Assembly: GCA_037127255.1 (NCBI GenBank)
Contig: JBANSL010000012.1
Span: forward strand, 32,417,115 to 32,481,114
Direction: 5' to 3'
Length of the DNA: 64,000 nt
From: Persicaria tinctoria
Taxonomy: Eukaryota; Streptophyta; Magnoliopsida; Caryophyllales; Polygonaceae
The notes under the pieces are model-generated. The model had not been told where the DNA came from. It did no database searches and saw only the letters and a program-made list of their open reading frames with translations. Below, in pieces: positions 11,549 to 21,612 of this stretch. The position numbers and the translations under genes were made by a program. Position 1 is the first letter of the stretch; each line of letters begins with the position of its first letter.

Positions 11549-11561
11549 AGAGTATATAGTG
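11549..11561 (-). promoter_or_regulatory. putative TATA box of the MATE gene
   Basis: On the minus strand CACTATATACTCT lies about 80 bp upstream of the exon-1 ATG (11476), a normal distance for a TATA box followed by a short leader. No expression data support it. Confidence 0.4.
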
Positions 11562-12439
11562 TACAAGTGTCAAGTTTGTTTTTGCTTTTGCTTAATGTAT
11601 ATGACAAAAATGTAACAAACTCGATCCGCCCGAGGAACCCATGCATGCATTGCATTTACTCTTTGACGTATTGGATTTCACTAGCTACTTAGCTAGTACG
11701 TGTTAACCGTTGGTTGGGGCTTATAATATAGGCCAATTTGTATAAAATACACCTAATCAATATTCTTATTTTGGAACCTAATCAATATTCTTTTTTTAGA
11801 ACCCAATCAATATTCACTTTGCAAGACTACACATTTTTAAGAAGGGAAATTTAAAGAAAATTTGATGAAGGGAAAACGAGTGGTGCTTATCAACAAGTTT
11901 AAATTGTTCAACGTATTTAATAGTTTTGCGATGTCTCTGTAAAATGGGTCGTTTTGTGTCAGTATTGATCGGATTGGTTCGTGTCATACCTTGTTGGAAC
12001 GAGAACGAATAGATCTACAACTTTGTTGTGAAGATTTTTCCAGAATCCACCAGGAACATGGCCGAAAATCAACATCTTTACAGCTGTTCATTTTTTGGAC
12101 GAAAATAATTATCTTTCGCTATTTAATTTATCATTTTATCCTTATATTTATTTAGGAATAATATAAATTAGAATAATATCTATTAGTTGACTTTTTCAAT
12201 TAATTGATATTATATCTAATTAGTTTTTATATTTATTTTCTAGGATAAATAAAGTGGAAAAGGAAAAATCTATCTTTAAGATATTTCCTTGGCCACCAAG
12301 TATTTTGATTTTATCTAGGATTATGTTTTCTATTTAAAATGCTTTTATTCATTCAATAAAAATCAGATATTAGAATTGAATTTTTGACAAAAGTCAGATT
12401 TGGAGAGTTCTCCTAGGGAGGAACCGAGTTCCGATGTGT
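11562..12439. other. AT-rich spacer, no gene recognised
   Basis: No coding or RNA gene recognised. CCAATCAATATTC-like stretches repeat near 11750-11815. Confidence 0.5.
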
Positions 12440-12640
12440 TGTTCTTAGCTTGGTTTGTCTTGTGTGTCGATCCTCTTTGGTGGGTTGGTGCTACATGTTT
12501 TGGTGTGTGTCGATCCTCTTTGGTGGGTTGGTGCTACATGTTTGGTGTGTGTCGATTCTTGTCATAGGATTGGTGTTATCCATCATGCATGGTGTGTGTC
12601 GATTGTCGTCATAGGATTGGTGCTATCAAGCATCCACGAG
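12440..12640. repeat. imperfect tandem repeats of 42 and about 55 bp
   Basis: Two near-identical units carry TCGATCCTCTTTGGTGGGTT followed by GGTGCTACATGTTT. Two longer units follow, carrying GTCATAGGATTGGTG. All share GTGTGTCGAT. No coding role is apparent. Confidence 0.8.
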
Positions 12641-12884
12641 CCCCCTCCTTGTGCCTCCAAGTTGTCCGCTTGGTTGTGTAAGGTTGTAGAGGTGAGCTTT
12701 GTAGTCGTTGGTGTTTGGTTTTCCTACCTTCTAAGGAGGTCTGGGGTCTTCATCTCGTTCTACCTAGTTCAAATCAGTCCTTATCGGTCGTGTCTTTATT
12801 GTTCAACTTCGAGTCTTGCAGCGTTGTTCTTGTTTCTTGTTTGATTGTCAAAGATCGGGCCATCCTGCGGCTAACCCCGTATCA

Positions 12885-13533
12885 AAACCACCCCTTACAT
12901 TCAAAATTACAAAAAACCACCCTTTAAATGATTTTTACTTACAACTCACCACCTTGGCCTTCATATATTTTCACTAATTTATCATTAAATATATTATATT
13001 TTAATATATTTAAACTTAAATTTGATTATAAATATATTCAAAATTTGAATTTAAGGGCTCGATTATATTTTAGTGATCATTTTATTTATTTTTAAAAAAT
13101 AATAAAAAAATAGTTAATAATTTTCAACATAAAATATGAGTTTGGTCCATTTTATTTGTTATATGTAATTTTTTTCTTTAAATTTACCTAAATTTTAAAA
13201 AATTAGGTTATCAATTAATCATATAACTTAAATATCATTATTAAGGTAATAATTATAGGCTATATTTATTATTTTAAAAATAAATAAATAAAATTACCCC
13301 TAAAATATAATGGAGCCCTTAAATTAAAATTTTGAATATATTTATAATCGAATTTAAGTTTAAAAATATTAAAATATAATATATTTAATGATAAATTAAT
13401 GAAAATAGATGAAGGGGTACGTGGTGAGTTGCAAGTAAAACCATTTAAAGGGTTGTTTTCTGTAATTTTGAATTTAAGGTTTGGTTAGTGAAAGCACACA
13501 TATTTAAGTTGTGGTTTTATGTAAATTTCCATT
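12885..13533. mobile_element. AT-rich foldback (TIR) element
   Basis: Long inverted repeats of roughly 200 bp. The left arm (about 12885-13090) carries ACATTCAAAATTACA, AACCACCCTTTAAATG and AATATATTATATTTTAATAT. The right arm (about 13290-13533) has the reverse complements. The spacer is AT-rich and has no transposase. The right arm extends further (toward ACATAAAACCACAACTT on its reverse strand), so the left end may be eroded. Target duplications could not be fixed. Confidence 0.7.
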
Positions 13534-15644
13534 TTAAGAATGGTAAAAAGAAAACATAAGGACTAGTGACAAGATGTCAAAATGACTATTGGCAAGATCA
13601 TTTTCGCATAATTGCACATAAGTCCTTCACAAAAATTGGGTAGTGTTTGATGTATCACCACCTTAGGGTTTTACCCTCTTTTGATTTCGCATGGATCTTT
13701 TGATTAGATGAACAAATTTTTGGAGGGATTCGAATAATTAAAGTTTGTGTTTGCTCGTTTTAATGCGATTTATATTTGAGGTGTTGTAATTGCTAGTTAC
13801 GTTGCATCCGATTATGACATATGTTGTAGTTATTTTTTACCAAATAAGAATTTAGGGTTCTTCATGGAGACCTAAATACGAAATTGGAAATTTGTACGTG
13901 GTTCAATTCATAAAAGATAAATTTGATAAATTGATCATGTGATCGATTTTAGGGTTCTTCATGTGATCGATTTGTGGTTCAATTCATGGAGATCTAGTTA
14001 TTCTCCATTTTATTTGATTTTAAATTGGATTTTAAAGCCACCGGTCTTACATCTTATTTTAAATGTTTAGCTAACATGCCCATTCGATGGTCGATTGTCA
14101 CTTCAAAGAAGATTGTCAATCGACCGTCAACATCGAACAAGGAGAATGTGGTAGATAAGCAACACTAGACACTGCACCCGCTCGCTGATTGACCAATTAA
14201 CTTTAATTGGACAATGAGTTTACATATGTCAAGAGGTCGGCGTCATATTCAAGCGTGAAATAGAGAAATGCACGGGGAATGACAGTCATGGCTTCGTAGT
14301 ACGTCTCTTATTCTGGTATCGACTCTACTCCCAAAATTTGAAAAAGTGATTCATCCAATTAATTCAATGAGGAAATTACCTAATATGAAACGGATCAACG
14401 ACCAACAGTTCACCATGGAGGTCGATTGAGATCGAAAGAGTAGATCAATAAAAGATCGAGCGAGAGAGTTATCGGGCATGGAGATGTTGAGGTAGGGTTG
14501 TTGAAATTAAAGAAAAGGACTTCGGTGAAATTTAAAAATATTTATCTTTCAATAAAAAATTTGATATTTGCTCAACAGCCTCACTCAAAAGAAAATATTG
14601 GGTCCATTGTCCATAGACTCATTTGCTAAATGTTCACCCTCATCCCATTTTTTTAGTATTTGTCTAAAAACTTTTGCTAATTCTCCTTTTACCCTTACCG
14701 TTTGTAACTTCCCGTTTCTTCATTCTCTCTCTCATCATTTGAAGGTTTAGTTGCAACGGTTACATCACATGTCTTCTCTCTCCGTTCGCTCCTTCTCGAC
14801 GGCGATTGCTCTTCCCCATTCTCTCATCGTTCACTCCATTGTTCATGTGCATTTTTCTCCACTTTGATTCCGTGCTCGATTTTTCTTCTTTCCATGGCTT
14901 CTTCATATGTATCCTTTCAATGTTCTTGCAAACGAACGCGGATTTTGATTCTTTTTTGCGATTTGTGTTTGCATTTTGGAATTCTCCTTTCATTTCCTGC
15001 ATATTCTTATATTTTTGTCTTCATTTCATTGTTTATTTTGGTTTAGGGTTTGTTATTTTAGCCCTTTCAGCCCAATTAAGGGTTTGTCTTTTTGAATTCA
15101 TATTTTGTATGACGTTTATCAGTTTGCGCTATGATGCATATGTCTTTTGAACTGATTTTGTTTTCCATTTCTCCATTTGGGGCATTTGTTGTTTATCTTT
15201 CTGATGATTGGTACGTTATAGTCGGTTACCTGTTTGGTGACAATATGATATATGGTGTTGTTCTTGTTCTTTGATGATATTGGTTGTTGTGCTTATAGTT
15301 TTTTTTTCTTTTATGTGCTTTATGGTTTCTTGTGACAATTGTTTCATGTTACATGGTTACAGTCGGTTACCTATTTCATGGTTACATTTTCTTACTTGTT
15401 TGGTGACAATATTCCGTATGATGTTCTTCTTTCTCTTTGGTTACATTGGTTGTTTTGGTGACTGATGTCCTCGTTTTAGACATGTTATGTGTCGGGTTTT
15501 TAGCCCTAGTTTTGTATATATTTGTATATTTATGTCGGGAAAGTATGAAAATTGTGTAGTTGATGATTATTTGCAAAAATATGGAGTCTACACAAAGTTT
15601 GGTGTGATTTTCAGGGATTTAGAGCTGATTTGGAAAAGCTTTGA
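13534..15644. other. intergenic, no gene recognised
   Basis: AT-rich stretch. Open frames at 14568-14750 and 14806-15150 give biased hydrophobic products with no recognisable domain. Near 14640-14700, read on minus, GGGTAAAAGGAGAATTAGC resembles a Mutator-like terminal repeat, but no partner was found. Confidence 0.4.
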
Positions 15645-15649
15645 CGCAC

Positions 15650-16970
15650 TGATAATGCATATTTTAGATAGGCATTATAGGTAGGTCTTAGGTGCATTAA
15701 GTATTCATATTGCGTGTTTAATAAGCTTATTCATATTCTTGATCATTTGGTATTCGAAGTTCGGAATCTACGGTTTTTAGTGTTTATTTGTAGGTCTTAT
15801 GATTCGGACTCGAAAGGTGAGAAAACTTGGAGTGAATAGACAAAAGAAAAGCTAATGAACAAGAGCGGAAATGAAGAACATGGAGAAATCCCATCTTTGA
15901 GGTTCTGAGAAGTTGGATTTGGCTTTTGATGTCTACATGAGAATCGTAGTGCTTGGAAAGAGATTTTCAACGCATATTCATATATGTGTCAATCGGTTTA
16001 ACGATGACTCCGAAAAGTGCGTTACAATTTCAGTCTGTCGATGCTGTCAAGCTGTACGGACGGCGCCCGTCGTCCTCTCGGATCCAGATTTTGCAATACG
16101 CGGCCCGAGTTTATTTTTATGGGAACTTTTATCTATCTTTTCCTAGGGTTTTCAAGGGCCGGTTTTGAGCCTAAATAGACTATTCTCTTTAGTATTCATT
16201 CATTAGACAACTATGGAGAGGAGAATGAAGGTTTTCTACTTTGGTATGACTCACTAAATCTGTTTAGTTTCATCTACAATTCGGAGACATGGTTGGTTGA
16301 TTTGTGAGACTTAAATTCTATGTTATTCCAATGATCAATTCATTACCTTTGCGTTGATTTTGTGTTGTTGATTCTACTTTGATCCGCGTCCTTGATAGAA
16401 TTGCATCGTGCTAGGATTTCAATTGTTTCGCGAGAGTAATTGTGCCTTTTGTAGCAACCACAAGCAAGTGATTCCGCGAGGATGATTTTGATTGTATAGG
16501 GTAATGACAGTTTGAGCGACCATTCTGCCTAAAACTTTATGAATTTGTGCTATTCGTATGTTGAATCCTACAAGGTTAGGGTTTTGCCTATAGATGTAAG
16601 GGATTGTCATCTCTACGAAGAGTATCAATCCATATAAACCAAAGTCGGATTAATCCAAATAATTAGAATAACTAGAAAGAGGGTCAAGGATCAATAAACC
16701 AACCATTGTTGAGAATTTGTAGGTGAAACTACTTCATCCTTATTGTTATCAATCAATCACCATTCCTACTTTTACTTTATTTGGTTACTTTGATCATCTC
16801 AATTACCTTCAATTTTATTACTTTGATATCAATTTGAGTAGACAGGAAAGGTATTCTCTCTCTGGGTTCGACCCTTTACTTATCCGCTATATATACTAGT
16901 TTACTAGTTAAGTTGTTAGTTTGGGTTATTACTTTTGACGAGGTGAAACACACGACATTTCATCCCACCA
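15650..16970 (+). repeat. solo LTR of an Athila-type retrotransposon, TSD CGCAC
   Basis: Begins TGATAATGCATATTTTAGAT and ends CATTTCATCCCACCA. It is flanked by CGCAC at 15645-15649 and 16971-16975, so it is a complete solo LTR left by LTR-LTR recombination. The family is recognised by shared start and end blocks with the paired LTRs at 49842-51000 and 61604-62759, such as GATAATGCATA at the start and TTATTACTTTTG near the end. It carries CGGCGCCCG at about 16063, just downstream of the block AAAGTGCGTTACAATTTCAG. Confidence 0.88.
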
Positions 16971-17124
16971 CGCACTTTGGAGCTTAACGAAAAATCATGA
17001 AGGCTAAATCTCAATCAAAGACAAAAATCGACAACCTAAAAATTAAAATTAAAACAAAACAAAACCTAGAATGATAACTGAAACTCTAGAGTTGAAACCT
17101 GAAATATAGACAGAAAGACCACAC

Positions 17125-17307
17125 GAGGATGACAATAGGTAAAACAAAAAAATAAATTAAATGAAGTAAAAAATGAATTGAGTGTAAATGACTTAGATCC
17201 AAAATTGAAAGATTGGTGCAGATCATACTGAAGATGGCACGAAGATGGCAATAGGAAACCAACAACAAAAATTTAATGAATCCGAAAATGAATTGAGTGT
17301 GGATTAC
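17125..17307. repeat. 116-bp tandem repeat interrupted by the one-LTR element
   Basis: Unit 1 starts near 17125 (GAGGATGACAATAGG) and unit 2 near 17241 (GAAGATGGCAATAGG). Both contain AATGAATTGAGTGT. Unit 1 continues into TTAGATCCAAAATTGAAAG at once. Unit 2 is cut at 17307 and resumes at 19897 as CTAGGTCCAAAATTGAAAG. The uninterrupted unit gives direct evidence for the borders of the inserted element. Confidence 0.8.
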
Positions 17308-18910
17308 TGATAGCATGCATTTAGGTAGGCAAAATAGGTTGCATTTATCTTAGTTAAGATGCATTTCATTGATGGATTAAGTACAATTTGCATATTTTCT
17401 CTCTATGTTAGTGGAGTCGAAATCTACACACTTTTATTGATTATTTCAGGTAATCGTGGATCCGATGATGAGATAGGAGTTGTTAACGCATTAGATGAGA
17501 ATGTCTAGCTGATCGGAGAAGCTTACATGAAGATCTCAAGAGGTCCTGAGAACAAGAAGCGGACCTAAACGAAGAACAAGTCTGCAAAAGTTGTCGCTAG
17601 ACATGCTGAACTTGTTTTGCACTTTCTTGAGGCCTCGGTTGTCCGATTGACTATTATGACCATGCGTTGGAAAGCTCTTTCAAAGAGCTACAAATTTCCT
17701 GTTGACAAGAAGAGCAAATTCAAAACAGATTTTCCGTGAAAGACAATATACCGCGGCCGCAGCATGCATGTCGCGGCCGCCGCCAGGGCCGATACAGCGG
17801 GATATGGGAGAGTTGTTGATGCCGCGGCCGCAACATTTGGCGTCAGCGCGTAAGCGAAGCGTTTTGATTAATTAAAACCCTAGATCTATTTACTTTGTTT
17901 CATTTTTTTTTATTAGGAAATAATTCGAGGCCAGACAAACCTGGACCTCGAAGGCCGACAAGTCGGCAGACGGAAACCGTCAAAAAGAGACAAATTACAA
18001 CGAGGGTGCAAGAAACAAGCAAAGGGCTCTACAAAGAGAAACAAGCCCCACTAAACCGGACGAGATGCGATTTACTTTGTTTCATGGCCGACTTTGGGTC
18101 ATATTTAAGGCCAAATTTAGTTATTTTTCCAGGACTTCTATTTTATTCTTTCATCAAACACTTTAGAGATTTTGAGCGATGTCTTCCAAAAGGAACTAAA
18201 CTCATCTATTATGCCTGCAATTTGAAGCTTTATTTGGATTGATTGTGAGTTTCTAATTCTCGTTCCTTGTTTCCTATATTTGAATGCTTCAACTTCTTTG
18301 TGCTTGATTGTCTATTGTTTTATTCTGTCTAGCCCGCGCAACTAGTTAGAATCAATTCAATTGCTAAGGTTTTGTAGATTCCTGATTGTGAACCTTAACC
18401 TAAGTGGCAAACTTGTTCCTTTAGGGCTGATAGAACTAATTGAATGAGTAGGAAGTTGAATGTGTTGTTAAATCCCTCTTTAGGGACTACAAATACATTG
18501 GCTAATCTCTGAACTTAAGGCTATCAATTGGGTTAAATCCTTCTTTAGGAACTGTTCGATTGATAAGGGTTTCTAGGACTGATTGGACTATTAACTATAT
18601 TAGGTCGGGACAAGAGCATTAATAGGAAACTTAATAGGACGAGAAGAAGTTACAAGGATCGCTTCAATCCAATAAAGTGGAAAATTGTAGGTAGAATTAC
18701 TTCTCCTAATTGTCTAAAACAAATTCATTTACTTTGCTTTCTTTACTTCACTTTGGTAAAAGGCGGAACTTTCACACACAAAAACCCCCAAATTGGTTAC
18801 TTTGATTGACACCTGAATTACACTTGAGTTATAACTTTCCCTGTGGATCGACCTCTTGCTTATTGCTATACTTGCTATAGGTTAAAGTTTTCTTTGGCGG
18901 ATCAACGACA
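17308..18910 (+). repeat. LTR of the one-LTR Athila derivative
   Basis: Begins TGATAGCATGCATTTAGGTA and ends GATCAACGACA just before the primer-binding site. Near its end is the family block CCTGTGGATCGACCTCTTGC. It has three GCGGCCGC sites at 17750-17835. The module carrying GCGTTGGAAAGCTCTTTC (17605-17692) is in the opposite orientation to that in the solo LTRs at 15650 and 46038. Confidence 0.85.
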
Positions 18911-18912
18911 GG

Positions 18913-18931
18913 TTTGGCGCCGTTGCCGGGG
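18913..18931 (+). other. primer-binding site, tRNA-Asp type
   Basis: TTTGGCGCCGTTGCCGGGG. From TGGCGCC onward this is complementary to the 3' end of plant tRNA-Asp (...CCCCGGCAACGGCGCCA), the primer typical of Athila elements. Confidence 0.88.
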
Positions 18932-19027
18932 TAAGTCTTTCTTTCTTTTTCCTTTTTCTTTTCATTCACCCTGATTATATTTGATTTACTTTTTTTTGTC
19001 TTTATTGTTTCATTGAGGACAATGAAA

Positions 19028-19048
19028 GCTTTAAGTGTGGGGGAGAGG
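19028..19048 (+). other. upstream polypurine-like tract (first of two)
   Basis: CTTTAAGTGTGGGGGAGAGG follows ATTGAGGACAATG. The same arrangement occurs at 60240-60274 and, on minus, at 49104-49135. Confidence 0.6.
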
Positions 19049-19249
19049 AATTCTATATATAGATGCATATAGGAGACCATGTTTAAATTTCTGCACAACA
19101 TGTTTAAGTTCTGTAATAGTTAGTTTACTTAATTTCTGTTAATTTCTGTTAAGTTCATTTTTTGTTTAATTTAAATTATTTATTTTTCTGCATTTTCGGA
19201 ATTAAAAAAAAATGAAAATCCAAAAATAGAGCATGTATGGTTGATGCAC

Positions 19250-19475
19250 TTAGTAACCGGATCTATGCATGACACCCATGGGTATGATTCGCGCAAAAAG
19301 GTGTTGAAAACTATCCACTAGGGATGAGAGCTTGATCATTGAGTAACCAGATTCATTCATGACACCCATGTTTGCAACTTGCGTCAAAAGATGTTCAAAT
19401 GAACTTCATATTAGTAGGTTGAAGTGTTGATAGACCGGGGCCATTCACGACACCCATGTTTGCGCCTCGCGTAAG
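19250..19475 (+). repeat. 91-bp spaced repeat of a conserved non-coding motif
   Basis: Three copies, at about 19251, 19342 and 19433, of a block containing GACACCCATG followed by a GCG-rich end. The second reads TTCATGACACCCATGTTTGC. The same motif recurs at 60921 and 61017 in the long Athila element, also between the two polypurine-like tracts. Confidence 0.8.
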
Positions 19476-19984
19476 GAAAGCACCAAGACAAGAAAAAAAA
19501 AGGAAAAAAAACAAAAGAAAAAGAAAAAGAAAAAGTGTCGCATTTTATTGTCTTTATTGAGTCCCGCAAGTAATGACATTTTGGTAAAGAATTGGTGATA
19601 TGGTGGTCAATGTCTATGAGCTTAGTGCATTTTGGATTGAGTTGAGAGTTGTATCTTAACGCCTAAACACATGAGTGAAACACATATTTCTAGTGAGGTT
19701 GGATGATGTCTACTTCTAAGCTTTGATCACTGGAATACATGCTATGACGTTTGTTTGCTTGGTTTATGTTTTCATCTGATATGATGTTGCTTTTTGATGA
19801 GGTTGAAACTTGAAGAGATTTCCTGTGGGATACGTTGATTTATGTTCATTCTATCATTGCTTAAGGACAAGCAAAGATTAAGTGTGGGGGAATTACCTAG
19901 GTCCAAAATTGAAAGATTGATGCAGATTGAAACAAAGTTGGCTACCAGTCGCGAGACACCAAACTCAGTATCTGAGTAGGTGGT

Positions 19985-21125
19985 TGGAGAGGACGATCGA
20001 CCATGATGGAGAAGAAAGGAGGTGGCCACCAAGAGAGGAAGACAAATGAAAGTCAATAGGCGACGAAGCAGAACGTACATGGCGAAGCGGAAGCGGGAGG
20101 TTACCAGAAGCATGTACAAAATTAGATAAAAATCCTAAAATCTTAACTAACGAAAATGACGACAACAAAATTTGGTAGCTTGGGTGCCATATTCGGTGCC
20201 AGGTTGTAGTTTGATCACCGATTCAGAGCACAAAACTAACAGAGAGCGAGAGGAAGAATTGATAGGGAAGGTTAAGCGATGAAGAGCGGAGAAAAAATGA
20301 AGAAGAAGCGGTGAGAAAAAAGCGGTTATAACTAGTGAAAAGACAGATACATCCATCTAAAGAAAAAAATAAATCATTTTAAATTAAAACTTTTGAGGCT
20401 AGATTAGACATTACATTTACATTTGATCTGAACCTTCAAAAGCAGCTAAAACCTTTCGGAACTCCTAGTTGAAGGTTTGTGATTCATTTAGAGGAAAATA
20501 GAAACGGAAGCAGGTGGGAAGGAGAACGGATACATGTCGTAGATAAAAACATATATAGTGAGAGAGGACGAGCGACCATGATGGAGAAGAAAGGAGGTGG
20601 CCACCAAGAGAGGAAGACAAATGAAAGTTAATAGGCGACGAAGAAGAACATGGCGAAGCGGAAGCGGGAGGCTACCAGAAGCATGTACAAAATTAGATAA
20701 AACCCTAAAATCTTAATTAACGAAAATGACGACAACAAAATTTGTTACCTTGGGTGCCATATTCGATGTCAGGTTGTAGTTTGGCCACTGATTCAAAGCA
20801 CAACACCGACAGAGAACGAGAGGAAGAATTGATAAGGAAGGTTAGGCGTTGAAGAGTGGAGAAAGAATGAAGAAGAAACGGTGAAAAAAAAAAGCGGGTG
20901 TAATAAACGAAAGACGGATACACCCATCTAAAGAAAAAAAAATCATTTTAAATTAAAACTTTTGAGGTTAGATTAGACATTACATTTGCATTTGATTTGG
21001 ACCTTCAAAAGCAGCTAAAACTTTTCGGAACTCCTGGTTGAAGGGTTATGATTCATGTAGAGGAAATTAGAAACGGAAGTAGGTGGGAAGGAGAACGGAT
21101 ACATGTCGTAGATAAAAACATATAT
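19985..21125. repeat. 575-bp tandem duplication upstream of CSN5
   Basis: Two copies of about 570 bp (19985-20560 and 20560-21125) can be lined up from CGACCATGATGGAGAAGAAA at their starts to CATGTCGTAGATAAAAACAT at their ends. They differ by point changes and small gaps. On the minus strand both copies hold a short open frame of about 68 codons (20356-20147 and 20923-20717) ending FCCRHFR. I do not recognise the product and do not call it a gene. Confidence 0.82.
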
Positions 21126-21234
21126 ACTGAATCAAGGACTAGGATTGCTCAAACTCTCCCTCATCTTTATAGTAGTATAGAAGTATATATATATAGATTA
21201 TTATAACTATGTTAATATTTTATTTAATTTTATA

Positions 21235-21471
21235 CTCAATTCGTTCTAAAATAGATGGACTTTTATTTTTTGACACGCTTTTTAATAAACGAAAAACTCT
21301 ATAAAATATTATTTTTTTAATTAAATTTTTTATACTATTCGATACTTATTAGTAATAAGTATCTAATTATATATAAAAAATTAATTAAAAAAATAATAAT
21401 CCATAGAGTTTTTCGCTCATTCAAAAACGTGCTAAAAAAATAAAAGACCATATATTTTGGATTAGAAGAAG
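21235..21471. mobile_element. Stowaway-like MITE (Tc1/mariner type)
   Basis: A 237-bp palindromic AT-rich element flanked by TA. The left end is CTCAATTCGTTCTAAAATAG and the right end, reverse-complemented, is CTTCTTCTAATCCAAAATAT. The arms also match through AAAAACTCTAT. It lies about 140 bp upstream of the CSN5 start codon, so it may overlap the promoter. Confidence 0.78.
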
Positions 21472-21612
21472 TAATAATAACTTATTATATTATTGAAGTT
21501 TTATTTAATTAATATAGCTATGTATGGCCTTTAGATCTGCAAGAGCCAACATAAAAGCTCCGCCCTAACCCTCTCTCTCTCGGAGCTTCCCTCCTCTCCT
21601 CGCCCCACTCCA

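Larger units (their letters stand above)
17308..19891 (+). mobile_element. Athila-type derivative with one LTR, TSD ATTAC
   Basis: A 2.6-kb insertion flanked by ATTAC (17303-17307 and 19892-19896). It consists of a 1.6-kb LTR (17308-18910), a tRNA-Asp-type primer-binding site, about 70 bp of leader, then a jump straight to the 3' untranslated end of an Athila-type element. It ends in the polypurine tract AAGTGTGGGGGA with no 3' LTR. All of gag-pol is missing. The uninterrupted tandem unit at 17125-17240 confirms both borders. An insertion that stops at the polypurine tract yet keeps a matching duplication is unusual. Confidence 0.82.

Noticed and set aside
14568..15150. Hydrophobic open frames in the 14.5-15.2 kb spacer
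   Set aside because: Composition follows the T-rich sequence. No start context, splice pattern or domain supports a gene.
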